Assembly (NCBI GenBank): GCA_900547765.1 | Contig: URIA01000047.1 | Span: forward strand, 1 to 18,093 | Source: an uncultured Collinsella sp. | GTDB taxonomy: Bacteria; Actinomycetota; Coriobacteriia; Coriobacteriales; Coriobacteriaceae | Direction of reading: 5' to 3' | Length of the DNA stretch: 18,093 nt | Translations under genes and position numbers: made by a program | In this document: piece by piece, positions 7,609-15,591 of the stretch | Numbering within the stretch: the first letter of the stretch is position 1 | Layout: every line of letters begins with the position of its first letter | Notes under the pieces: model-generated | The model's input: only the letters and a program-made list of their open reading frames with translations | Database searches by the model: none | What the model was told of the DNA's origin: nothing

Positions 7609-9075
7609 GTGGCAACATTGAAGATGCGAGAGCTTGAAGATTATTTTGAGCGCATCGTGCGCAAGCGCGAAGGTGACCTGCCTGGTCGTCGCAAAGGCGA
7701 CGAGCACTTGTCTCAAACCCATGCGCTCTACCACGGCGATCCTGCGCCCTGGGCTCTGACGCCAAAGATATTCGACAAGAACATGACGTCGCTTCTTAAA
7801 GAGGCCGCCGAGCGTATGTACGGCATCATGGACAAGGTGACGCGGGCGTTTTGCTCCGATGCGTCCGTGCGTGCGTGGTTTCGCATGGATCCGGCTTTTG
7901 CTGACCTGTGCGCTATGGATGCCGGCTATGATTGCCAGATTCCCCTTGCGCGCGTCGATATCTTTCTTGACGAGGACACCGGGTCGTATACGTTTTGCGA
8001 GCTCAATACCGATGGCAGCGCTGGAATGGTAGTGACCGATGTGGTCTGCCAAGCCGTGCGAATGACACCTTCCTTTGAGGAGTTTGCGTCCAATCATCCC
8101 GGCTTTCGGCAGTACGATTTGTGCGGTAGCTGGATAGATGCATTGTTTGAGACCTATGCAGAGTGGGAGCTGGCCCATCCTCGCCGCACCGAGGATAGTG
8201 CACGATCGGACGACGGGGTCCGCGTTGACGAGGGACCCCATGCACCGCAATCAAAGATATATCCCGCTTCGGTGGCAATCGTCGACTATTCGGAAAGCAT
8301 CGACTTGGAAGATGCGGCTCATTTTGTCGACCTTATGAGGCGGCGGGGTGTAGTCGCACGCTTTGCGGATGTGCGCGACCTGCGAATTGCCGAAGACGAG
8401 AGCGGTGCTAGGCGCCTGTGCGATGCCGCTGGTCCTATTGATTGCGTTTGGCGGCGCGCGGTGACCGGCGAGCTGTGGGATAAGCCGTGCGAAGGACGCT
8501 CTGCCTTAATCGAGGCTGCCCAGGAAGGGCTTGCGTGCATCGTCGGTGGATTTAGAACATGGCCGTGCGCGACTAAGACCGTATTTGCGTTTTTGTGGTC
8601 TCGGGCCGGTCAGTCCTTGTTGAGCTCGGAGGAGCAATCGTTTGTACGGGAGCATGTGCCCTATACCGAGATTTTGGACGAAAGCACCCAGTTGTCGAGA
8701 TTTGTCGAAAAGGATCGATGGATCGTCAAGCCGTGCGGCGGCTACAATGCGGTTGGCGTTGTCGCTGGTTTGGATGTCACGGAACAGGAATGGTCCCAGG
8801 TGCTAGCTCGCGCTGCGGCCGCTGGGGCGATTGTACAGGAGTATGCTCAGCAGTATCAGACTCCCTGCTTGCGCGGAACGCTTGTCGATGGGCCGCATCG
8901 AGGAGAGGCGCCCAAAGGACTTGTGGATGATCTTGGTTTTGCGCCCGCTTCTAATATGGAAGGCCTGTACCTGTATCGCGGCCGTTTTGCGGGCGTGTAT
9001 ACACGCGTCGGTTTTGCCAACACCATAGGCGAGTGGACGAGCCGCTTAAACGTTGCGAGCTTTTTTGAGGAATAG
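7609..9075 (+). CDS. ATP-grasp ligase, glutathionylspermidine-synthase-like
   Basis: This 488-residue protein resembles the circularly permuted ATP-grasp enzymes of the glutathionylspermidine synthase family, which join a carboxylate to an amine using ATP. Visible hallmarks are ARVDIFLDEDTG followed by FCELNTDGSAGM (Glu131, Asn133, Asp135; the acidic/Asn cluster that binds Mg-ATP), RWIVKPCGGYNAVGV with the ATP-binding Lys374, and a C-terminal FAGVYTRVGF. There is no CHAP amidase domain, so it is synthetase-only, like E. coli YgiC and YjfC. The substrate is unknown. I chose GTG 7609 because GGAGG (7599-7603) lies five bases upstream; the in-frame ATG at 7597 overlaps that site and has none of its own. 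It stands alone between two copies of a direct repeat and is slightly less GC-rich than mfd. Family call fairly sure; reaction unknown. Confidence 0.75.
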   Translation: MATLKMRELEDYFERIVRKREGDLPGRRKGDEHLSQTHALYHGDPAPWALTPKIFDKNMTSLLKEAAERMYGIMDKVTRAFCSDASVRAWFRMDPAFADLCAMDAGYDCQIPLARVDIFLDEDTGSYTFCELNTDGSAGMVVTDVVCQAVRMTPSFEEFASNHPGFRQYDLCGSWIDALFETYAEWELAHPRRTEDSARSDDGVRVDEGPHAPQSKIYPASVAIVDYSESIDLEDAAHFVDLMRRRGVVARFADVRDLRIAEDESGARRLCDAAGPIDCVWRRAVTGELWDKPCEGRSALIEAAQEGLACIVGGFRTWPCATKTVFAFLWSRAGQSLLSSEEQSFVREHVPYTEILDESTQLSRFVEKDRWIVKPCGGYNAVGVVAGLDVTEQEWSQVLARAAAAGAIVQEYAQQYQTPCLRGTLVDGPHRGEAPKGLVDDLGFAPASNMEGLYLYRGRFAGVYTRVGFANTIGEWTSRLNVASFFEE

Positions 9076-9155
9076 CCGTTTCTTGGGGCACCTTCCGTGG
9101 TTGCGGCGTTCGACGTGACGGGGAAATTTTGGCGAAGCCGGTGAGTCCAGTTCTA

Positions 9156-9200
9156 TCTGGCGTTTTTGTTGCGGGGCTGGGCGTACGCTTGAGCAGGAGT
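9156..9200 (+). repeat. Direct repeat, right copy, upstream of mfd
   Basis: This is the second copy of the repeat at 7455-7497, with a 21-bp identical core at 9171-9191. The T-run after CTGGCG remains, but the left arm of the hairpin has been reduced to CCAG (9147-9150) against CTGG (9157-9160), so this copy looks like a degenerate terminator followed by the same conserved stretch. Confidence 0.7.
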
Positions 9201-9219
9201 CCTCTCCATGCGCTACCAT
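9189..9219 (+). promoter_or_regulatory. Candidate mfd promoter
   Basis: TTGAGC (9189-9194) and TACCAT (9214-9219) could serve as -35 and -10 elements with a long 19-base spacer. The -35 lies at the end of the repeated element. This is a weak match and rests on position as much as on sequence. Confidence 0.3.
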
Positions 9220-9245
9220 GACAGGCAATGATTTTTGACGAACGA

Positions 9246-9273
9246 CCCGCCGAGCTTGCCCCGGCGGGCTTTT
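9246..9273 (+). terminator. Terminator-like hairpin just ahead of mfd
   Basis: CCCGCCG (9246-9252) pairs with CGGCGGG (9262-9268) across a nine-base loop and is followed by CTTTT. It lies only 25 bases before the mfd start codon. It either ends transcripts from the ATP-grasp gene or, if mfd is transcribed from 9189-9219, sits in the mfd leader as an attenuator. CCGGC (9261-9265) can also pair with GCCGG (9285-9289) next to the mfd ribosome binding site, which would compete with the hairpin. Confidence 0.6.
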
Positions 9274-9298
9274 GGCGTTGCGATGCCGGAGGAACAGC

Positions 9299-12200
9299 AT
9301 GCTCATTCACCGTATAGCCGCGCAGCTCTACACTGCCGAAGCGCTGCAGACCGTCGAGGCCGGGCTCGATTCTGGCGAGGACGTGACGCTGGCCGTGTCT
9401 CAGTCGGGTCGCACGCTTATGGCCGCCGCCCAGTTTGCGCGTCGTCCGCGCCCCACGGTCTACATCGTGAGTGGCGAGGATGCGGCCGATCGCGCCGCGC
9501 GTAGCCTTGCCGCCTATGTGGGCCTGGCGCACGTGTGCCGCTTTCCCGAGCGCAAGGACTATCCTTGGCGCGAGCAGGCGCCCGACGACGCCGTGGTGGC
9601 CCAGCGCTGCGAGGCCCTGGGGCGCATTGTGCGCGGGGACAACTGCATCATGGTCGCCTCGGCCCGTGCGCTGCTGCGCTGCGTGCCGCCGGTCGAGAGC
9701 CGCTACTGGGAGTCCACCACTTTTGCGGTGGGCGAGGAGATTCCTTTTGACGAGGTGCCGCAACGTCTGGTGGGCATGGGCTACACCAATGCCGGCGCCG
9801 CCGACGCGCCCGGCCTGTTCCGTGTGCACGGCGACACCGTCGAGGTGTTTCCCGCGCAGGAAAAAGCGCCCGTGCGCATCGAGTTCTTCGGCGACGAAAT
9901 CGATCGCATCCGCCGCATGGTGAGCTCAACGGGGCAGACCATCGGCAACGAGGACAGCATCGAGATCTTCCCGTGCCGCGAGCTCGCACTCACCGACGAA
10001 GCCGTCCACAACATGCATGTGGCGCTCTATCGCGCCAGCCAGGACGACAGCAAGTTGGCGGCGCTGCTCGAGATGGTGGATGCGCGCATCGTCACGCCTG
10101 AGCTCGACCGCTTTTTGCCGGTGATGTACGGCCAGACCGTGAGCCCGCTGTCGCATGTGAGCGGCAAGGCGCTCGTGGTGCTGTCCGAGCCGCGCTCGCT
10201 GTTCGACGATTGCCTGCGCGCTTACGAGGATATCGAGGCGCGTGCCGGCGAGGCGGGGGTCGACCGTCTGGACGGCCTGTACGTGCGTGCCCAGCAACTC
10301 GACTTTGGCGCTCAACAGCGCCTGAACTACGTGAGCCTCATCCGTGCCGGCGGTGCGGTGACGGCCGAGCTCAAGATTGAGCAGCCTGCCATCGCAGGCT
10401 CGGACAACCGTTTTATGACGCGCATCCAGGAGGTCGTGGGCAAGCGCTATGCCTGCGTGTTTGCCATCCCCGACCGCGGTGCGCGCGAGTCGATGGAGCT
10501 CACCTTTGGTGACGAGGGCATTACCTTTGAGGAATCGCTGACCGCGGCGCCCGAAAATACCGGCGCTATCGGCGACCGCGTACGCGTGGCAGCGGCGGAT
10601 TCCGCCGACCGTGCCGCACGCCAGGAGGCCCATGCTTCCATTCGCGAGCGTCGCGCCGACGCGCTCAACGCCCGCTCGCTCGAGGCGGGCGCCGCGCAGG
10701 CTGCCGCCGGCGTCGCCGTGCCCACCATCTCGCGCGGGCGCGTGACCTTTGTCGATGCCGCCCTGCCGCAGGGCGTGGTGGTGCCCGATGCCAACCTGGC
10801 CGTGTTCTCGATCGCCGACCTCAACGCCCGCATGGACGCCAACCGCGCGCGCAGCCGCCGCAAGGTGGACATTACGCAGATCACGTTTCCGTTTAAGCCG
10901 GGCGACTACGTGGTGCACGCCACTCACGGCATCGCGCTCTTTAGCGAGATCGCGCGCCAGGAAGTGGGCGGCAAGGAGCGCGACTACTTTTTGCTGGAAT
11001 ATGCCGACGGCGACAAGCTCTACGTGCCGCTCGAGCAGGTCGACCGCATCACGCGCTATGTTGGTCCCGACGGTGACAAGCCGCGCCTGACCAGGCTCAA
11101 CACCGCCGACTGGACGCGTGCCACCAACAAGGCGCGCAAGAACGCCAAAAAGCTGGCGTTTGACCTGGTCGACCTGTATACGCGCCGCTCGTCGATTACC
11201 GGTATCGCCTGCCCGCCCGACACGCCCGAGCAGATCGAGATGGAGGAGAGCTTTCCTTACGACGAGACGCGCGACCAACTGGAGGCCATCGCCGACATCA
11301 AAGCTGACATGGAGGCGCCCAAGCCCATGGACCGCCTGCTGTGCGGCGACGTGGGCTTCGGCAAGACCGAGGTCGCCCTGCGCGCGGCCTTTAAGTGCGT
11401 GGACTCCGGTCGCCAGGTCATGGTGCTCTGCCCCACGACCATTCTGGCCCAGCAGCACTACGAGACATTCTTTGAGCGCTTTGCCCCGTTTGGCCTGGAG
11501 GTCGAGGTGCTCAGCCGCTTCCGCACGCCGGCGCAGCAAAAGCGCGCGCTCAAGGCGTTTGCCGAGGGCACGATCGACGTGCTCATCGGCACGCACCGCC
11601 TGCTTTCGGCCGATGTGAACCCCAAGAACCTGGGCCTGGTGATCATCGACGAGGAACAGCGCTTTGGCGTGCAGCACAAGGAGCAGCTCAAGAACCTGCG
11701 CGAGCAGATTGACGTGCTCACGCTTTCGGCCACGCCCATCCCGCGTACCATGCAGATGGCCACGAGCGGCGTGCGCGATATGAGCCTGATTACCACGCCG
11801 CCGACTGGGCGCCGCCCCGTGATCGTGCACGTGGGGGAGTACGACCCCGACGTGGTGAGCGCGGCGATTCGCCTGGAGGTGGGTCGCGGCGGACAGGTGT
11901 ACTACGTGTCCAACCGCGTCAAGACCATCGATGACGCTGTGGCACGCGTGCACGAGGCCGCGCCCGAGGCGCGCGTGGGCGTGGCACACGGCAAGATGAG
12001 CCCGCGCGAGGTCGAGGACGTGATGATCGAGTTCGCGACCAAAAAGATCGATGTGCTCATCGCCACGACCATCGTGGAGAGCGGCATCGACAACGCGACC
12101 GCCAACACGCTCATCATCGAGGACTCGCAGCGCCTGGGTCTGGCACAGCTCTACCAGCTCAAGGGCCGTGTGGGTCGCTCGGCCACGCAGGCCTACGCGT

Positions 12201-12931
12201 ACTTTATGTTCCCGGGCGAGCTGCCGCTCACCGAGGAGGCCACGGCGCGCCTGACTGCACTTTCCGAGTTCCAGGACCTGGGCAGCGGCATGCGTATCGC
12301 CATGCGCGACCTGGAGATTCGCGGCGCCGGTTCGCTGATGGGCGCTGAGCAGCACGGCAACCTGTCGAGCGTGGGCTTTGACCTGTTTACACAGATGTTG
12401 GGCCAGGCCGTGGCCGAGGCGCGCGGCGATGACGACGCCGGCGTGGAGGCGGCGAGCGTGGGTATTAATCTGCCGGCCGATTACTTCTTGTCCGAGGAGT
12501 ACCTGCCGGCGGTGGACCAGCGCGTGCTCGTGTACCGCAAGCTCGCAGCGGCCGAGGACCTGGAGAGCATCGACGAGGTGCAGGAAGAGACCGAGGCCGC
12601 GCATGGCGAGCTGCCGTTGGCGGGACTCAATCTGTTCAACCGCGCGCGTATCCGTATCCGCGGCGAGCGCTTGGGGCTCGAGAGCGTCACGCTCAGTGGC
12701 GGCCGCATCACGTTTTTGGGCGTAGACGTGCCCAAGAAGGTGGCCTTTGAGTTTAAGAATCGGTACGGCGCGGTGAACTTCCCCAAGAGCCGCAAGCTGT
12801 CGGTGCCCTATAAGGCGGGCGCCGGTGCGGGCAGCGGCCTGGGCCGAGGTCTCGACGCCAACGACGGCACCGGCCCGGTGGCGGCCGCGCTCATGCTACT
12901 GCAGCAGCTGGGCGCGACTGACGATGACTAA
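9299..12931 (+). CDS. mfd: Transcription-repair coupling factor Mfd
   Basis: This 1210-residue ATP-dependent translocase removes RNA polymerase stalled at DNA damage and recruits UvrA. Domains run in the usual order: a UvrB-like N-terminal part (about 1-430), the RNA-polymerase-interacting CarD-like domain opening with FKPGDYVVHATHG (about 530-595), helicase motor with Walker A GDVGFGKT (683-690) and the Mfd-type DEEQ box (784-787, in IIDEEQRFGVQHK), then the second RecA domain with the GRVGRS motif and a C-terminal TRCF domain. It is a little longer than the usual 1,150 or so residues. Part of the excess is an Ala/Arg-rich low-complexity stretch at about 430-480. ATG 9299 is supported by GGAGG (9288-9292) six bases upstream; an in-frame TTG at 9272 lies inside the terminator-like hairpin's T-run and is rejected. 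The PAP2 gene follows after 56 bases. Confidence 0.98.
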   Translation: MLIHRIAAQLYTAEALQTVEAGLDSGEDVTLAVSQSGRTLMAAAQFARRPRPTVYIVSGEDAADRAARSLAAYVGLAHVCRFPERKDYPWREQAPDDAVVAQRCEALGRIVRGDNCIMVASARALLRCVPPVESRYWESTTFAVGEEIPFDEVPQRLVGMGYTNAGAADAPGLFRVHGDTVEVFPAQEKAPVRIEFFGDEIDRIRRMVSSTGQTIGNEDSIEIFPCRELALTDEAVHNMHVALYRASQDDSKLAALLEMVDARIVTPELDRFLPVMYGQTVSPLSHVSGKALVVLSEPRSLFDDCLRAYEDIEARAGEAGVDRLDGLYVRAQQLDFGAQQRLNYVSLIRAGGAVTAELKIEQPAIAGSDNRFMTRIQEVVGKRYACVFAIPDRGARESMELTFGDEGITFEESLTAAPENTGAIGDRVRVAAADSADRAARQEAHASIRERRADALNARSLEAGAAQAAAGVAVPTISRGRVTFVDAALPQGVVVPDANLAVFSIADLNARMDANRARSRRKVDITQITFPFKPGDYVVHATHGIALFSEIARQEVGGKERDYFLLEYADGDKLYVPLEQVDRITRYVGPDGDKPRLTRLNTADWTRATNKARKNAKKLAFDLVDLYTRRSSITGIACPPDTPEQIEMEESFPYDETRDQLEAIADIKADMEAPKPMDRLLCGDVGFGKTEVALRAAFKCVDSGRQVMVLCPTTILAQQHYETFFERFAPFGLEVEVLSRFRTPAQQKRALKAFAEGTIDVLIGTHRLLSADVNPKNLGLVIIDEEQRFGVQHKEQLKNLREQIDVLTLSATPIPRTMQMATSGVRDMSLITTPPTGRRPVIVHVGEYDPDVVSAAIRLEVGRGGQVYYVSNRVKTIDDAVARVHEAAPEARVGVAHGKMSPREVEDVMIEFATKKIDVLIATTIVESGIDNATANTLIIEDSQRLGLAQLYQLKGRVGRSATQAYAYFMFPGELPLTEEATARLTALSEFQDLGSGMRIAMRDLEIRGAGSLMGAEQHGNLSSVGFDLFTQMLGQAVAEARGDDDAGVEAASVGINLPADYFLSEEYLPAVDQRVLVYRKLAAAEDLESIDEVQEETEAAHGELPLAGLNLFNRARIRIRGERLGLESVTLSGGRITFLGVDVPKKVAFEFKNRYGAVNFPKSRKLSVPYKAGAGAGSGLGRGLDANDGTGPVAAALMLLQQLGATDDD

Positions 12932-12987
12932 CGGGTCGACGCTGCAAACGCCCCATTTGGGCAATCTGACCCCATCGAAAGGAAAGC

Positions 12988-13851
12988 ATGTTCGGGTATA
13001 TCTATAAGAAAGATGCCGCTGCTATCGCGGTCATCCTGGCCTTTTGTCTGCTCGTCGGGTCTTTTTTCGATTACCAAATCTCGAGTGCGCTGTTCAACTC
13101 GTCTAGCCTGTTTGGCCGCTTTGTCGAGGCGGCCGGCGAGCTGCCGTTCGAGCTGACGGCGAGCGTCGCGGGCATTATGCTCGTGCGCTCGGCACGTCCC
13201 GATTCCAAGGCGAGCAAGTGGCTCGCCGCGCTGGGCGTTCTGATCAACGTAGGCCTGGTCGGCTACGAGATTATCGGATCGCTGCGCGTCGGCGGCAAGC
13301 TTATTGCGTTTCAGCTGGTTCTGACGTTTGCATTGGTCATCGCGGCCAACCTCATCGCCTATCGCCTCACGCGCGACACCGACTCCGACGAGCTCACGCG
13401 CTGGGCGCTGATGGTGCTTGCCGTGTGGGTCGCTCAGGCCATCATCCTCAACGTGGTTGTCAAGCCGCTGTGGTCGCGCCCGCGCATGCGCGTGATCGAG
13501 GTCACGCCGGGGCTCAATTTTCAGCCGTGGTGGGTGATCGGCAACCCCGACAAGTGGGCCTATATCGCCGCTGGCGTGATCAAGGACGGCTTCAAGTCGT
13601 TTGCGAGCGGACACACGGCGCACGCGGCGATCGGCCTTATGCTCGCCGGGCTTCCCGCGGCGGCCTTTAAGGAAAAGCCGTCGCGCCGCCGCGTGGTCTT
13701 TTGGGTCGCCGCCGTGGTCGCGGCGTTCGTCGCCTTTGGCCGTATCGTGATCGGTGCGCACTTTTTGACTGACGTGAGCTGCGGCTTTGCCCTGGTGTTG
13801 GCACTTGAGTGCCTTGCCGCGCGCATTGCCTATCCTCACGGCGTACAATAG
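12988..13851 (+). CDS. PAP2-family membrane phosphatase
   Basis: This 287-residue protein has about six hydrophobic helices and the three PAP2 phosphatase motifs. These are KPLWSRPR (Lys159, Arg166), SFASGHTAHA (Ser207, Gly208, His209) and GRIVIGAHFLTD (Arg252, His258, Asp262). His258 would be the phosphate-accepting nucleophile and His209 the acid. Such enzymes dephosphorylate lipid phosphates such as undecaprenyl pyrophosphate or phosphatidic acid at the membrane. Two positions differ from the usual consensus: Met167 replaces the Pro of K-x6-RP, and Gly251 replaces the Ser of SR-x5-H, but the catalytic residues are all present. An AAAGGAAAG site directly precedes the ATG. It is probably co-transcribed with mfd upstream. 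Substrate is unknown. Confidence 0.88.
   Translation: MFGYIYKKDAAAIAVILAFCLLVGSFFDYQISSALFNSSSLFGRFVEAAGELPFELTASVAGIMLVRSARPDSKASKWLAALGVLINVGLVGYEIIGSLRVGGKLIAFQLVLTFALVIAANLIAYRLTRDTDSDELTRWALMVLAVWVAQAIILNVVVKPLWSRPRMRVIEVTPGLNFQPWWVIGNPDKWAYIAAGVIKDGFKSFASGHTAHAAIGLMLAGLPAAAFKEKPSRRRVVFWVAAVVAAFVAFGRIVIGAHFLTDVSCGFALVLALECLAARIAYPHGVQ
13844..13849 (+). promoter_or_regulatory. Possible -10 element for the PLP-enzyme gene
   Basis: TACAAT overlaps the stop codon of the PAP2 gene, about 48 bases before the next start. I find no good -35 at normal distance, so an independent promoter here is only a possibility. Confidence 0.2.
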
Positions 13852-13896
13852 CCCCACCTGAATCATCTGGTCGATACCTGGTAAGAGAGGATTGCC

Positions 13897-14922
13897 ATGC
13901 TCGCGTTCAACAACGACTATTCCCACGGCGCACACCCGGCGGTGCTGCAGGCGCTCGTCGACACCAACATGGAGCCGCAGCCCGGCTACGGCACCGATGC
14001 GCATACCGAGCGTGCCAAGCAGCTTATCCGCGAGGCCTGTCAGGCTCCCGATGCCGACGTATTTTTGCTGGTGGGCGGCACGCAGACCAACGCGACGGTG
14101 ATTGACATGCTGCTCGCGCCGTACGAGGGCGTGGTTGCCGCCGAGACCGGCCACGTTGCCTGCCACGAGGCGGGCGCCATCGAGTTTGGCGGCCACAAGG
14201 TGCTCACCATCCCCGGCTACGAGGGCAAGATGCACGCTGAGGATCTCGAAAACTATATCCAAGTGTTCTACGAAAACGAGAGCTGTGAGCACATGGTGTT
14301 TCCGGGCGCCGTGTATGTGAGCCTGTCGACCGAGTACGGCACGCTGTACTCCAAGGCTGAGCTCGCGGCAATCCATGCGGTGTGCCAGAAGCGCCAGATT
14401 CCGCTGTTTGTGGATGGCGCCCGCCTGGCCTATGCGCTGGCGGCCGATGAGTGCGACATTACCCTGCCCGAGCTGGCGCAGCTGTGCGACGTGTTCTACA
14501 TCGGCGGCACCAAGTGCGGCGCGCTTTGCGGCGAGGCCGTGGTGTTTTGCGGCATGCACGCTCCGGCGCATCCCATTCCGCGCATTAAGCAGCACGGCGC
14601 GCTGTTGGCCAAGGGTCGCCTGACGGGCGTGCAGTTTGAGGCGCTCTTTACCGACGGCCTGTATTTTGAGATTGGTCGCCAGGCGATTGAGACGGCCCAG
14701 GCGCTGCGTCGTGTGCTGCACGAGCGCGGTTACCAGTTCTTTTTGGAGACGCCCACAAACCAGCAGTTTGTGATTCTGCCCAACGAGGACATGGCCCGCA
14801 TTCGCGAGCATGCCTCGATCGAGTACTGGGAAAAGTACGACGAGACCCATACGGTGGTGCGCTTTTGCACCAGCTGGGCCACGACGCAGGAGGACATCGA
14901 CGCGTTGGCGGCTGTCCTGTAG
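13897..14922 (+). CDS. Low-specificity threonine aldolase family PLP enzyme
   Basis: This 341-residue fold-type I PLP enzyme belongs to the threonine aldolase/beta-eliminating lyase family. It opens with FNNDYSHGAHPAVL and PGYGTDAHTERA, has VGGTQTNA (phosphate-binding region) and HEAGAIEFGGHKV, then FVDGARLAYAL with the PLP-ring aspartate, and YIGGTKCGA carrying the Schiff-base lysine (Lys206). The typical reaction is cleavage of L-threonine or L-allo-threonine to glycine and acetaldehyde in the cytoplasm. Related enzymes accept other beta-hydroxy amino acids, so the substrate is not certain and I give no symbol. AGAGG (13886-13890) lies six bases before the ATG. It is the last gene of the mfd-PAP2 run, as a strong terminator begins 19 bases after its stop. 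Confidence 0.9.
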   Translation: MLAFNNDYSHGAHPAVLQALVDTNMEPQPGYGTDAHTERAKQLIREACQAPDADVFLLVGGTQTNATVIDMLLAPYEGVVAAETGHVACHEAGAIEFGGHKVLTIPGYEGKMHAEDLENYIQVFYENESCEHMVFPGAVYVSLSTEYGTLYSKAELAAIHAVCQKRQIPLFVDGARLAYALAADECDITLPELAQLCDVFYIGGTKCGALCGEAVVFCGMHAPAHPIPRIKQHGALLAKGRLTGVQFEALFTDGLYFEIGRQAIETAQALRRVLHERGYQFFLETPTNQQFVILPNEDMARIREHASIEYWEKYDETHTVVRFCTSWATTQEDIDALAAVL

Positions 14923-14940
14923 CTTGACGTAATGACGAGG

Positions 14941-14982
14941 GGCCGCCCTGCGCCTGGGTTTGGCGCAGGGCGGCCTTTGCTT
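14941..14982 (+). terminator. Strong Rho-independent terminator
   Basis: A perfect 14-bp stem, GGCCGCCCTGCGCC (14941-14954) with its complement at 14962-14975, has a seven-base loop and is followed by TTTGCTTTT. It closes the mfd-PAP2-PLP enzyme run. Confidence 0.93.
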
Positions 14983-15000
14983 TTGAGGGAGAGGGGTTGT

Positions 15001-15591
15001 GTGACCGAGATGTCCGAGCCGACGATTCGCCTGGCGACGCCCGATGATGCGCCAGCGCTGCTTGCCATCTATGAGCCGTATGTGCGCCAGACGGCGATTA
15101 CCTGCGAATACGAGGTGCCGAGCGTTGAGGAGTTCGCCGGGCGCATCGAGCGTACGCTCGAGCGCTATCCGTATCTGGTGATGGAGCTGGACGGGCGCCC
15201 GGTAGGCTATGCCTATGTGAGTCCGCTCAACAGCCGCGAGGCGTACGACTGGTCGGTCGAGACATCGATCTACCTGGCGCGCGACGTGCGCCACGGCGGA
15301 CTGGGTCGCAGGTTGCACGACGCGCTCAAGCAGTGCCTGGTCGCGATGGGCATCACCAACATGTGCGCGCTCATCGCCGTGCCGCACGACAAGGACGACG
15401 AGTACCTGACGCACAACAGCCAGGATTTTCATGCCCATATGGGGTATCGCCTGGTGGGCGCCTTCGACCGCTGCGCGCAAAAGTTCGGCCGCTGGTACGA
15501 CATGTGTTGGATGGAGCTGGTTCTAGCCGAGCGCACCCCCAACCAGCCCAAACCAACCTGGTTTCCCGACCTTCCCAAACCTACCATTTAG
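15001..15591 (+). CDS. GNAT acetyltransferase, phosphinothricin-acetyltransferase-like
   Basis: This protein of about 196 residues has the GNAT fold. It begins IRLATPDDAPALLAIYEPYV with a following TAITCEYE, as in the PPT/Pat subgroup, and has the acetyl-CoA pyrophosphate loop RHGGLGRRL (residues 97-105). HMGYRLVGAFDRCAQKFGRW near the end is also typical of that subgroup. It would acetylate a small amine such as an amino acid analogue; the real substrate is unknown. GTG 15001 has AGGGG (14992-14996) four bases upstream; ATG 15010 is the alternative. A longer in-frame start at 14932 would run through the terminator and is rejected. The last 20 or so residues, rich in Pro and Lys, are encoded by palindromic REP-like DNA and look like a recent extension. 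Confidence 0.87.
   Translation: MTEMSEPTIRLATPDDAPALLAIYEPYVRQTAITCEYEVPSVEEFAGRIERTLERYPYLVMELDGRPVGYAYVSPLNSREAYDWSVETSIYLARDVRHGGLGRRLHDALKQCLVAMGITNMCALIAVPHDKDDEYLTHNSQDFHAHMGYRLVGAFDRCAQKFGRWYDMCWMELVLAERTPNQPKPTWFPDLPKPTI
15550..15564. repeat. Small palindrome in the end of the acetyltransferase gene
   Basis: AAACCA (15550-15555) and TGGTTT (15559-15564) form a perfect six-base hairpin with a three-base loop. It belongs to the same palindromic block as 15577-15609. Confidence 0.5.

Noticed and set aside
9926..12604. Open frame of 892 codons on the minus strand inside mfd
   Set aside because: High GC at third codon positions commonly leaves the opposite strand open. The frame lies wholly opposite a certain gene, and its translation is His/Ala/Arg/Leu-rich without domains.
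14932..15000. N-terminal extension of the acetyltransferase
   Set aside because: The extension is encoded by the terminator hairpin at 14941-14982 and precedes the start of the GNAT fold.
12928..15480. Open frame of 850 codons on the minus strand across three genes
   Set aside because: It runs antisense to the PAP2, PLP-enzyme and acetyltransferase genes and through a strong terminator stem. All three sense genes have clear family motifs.
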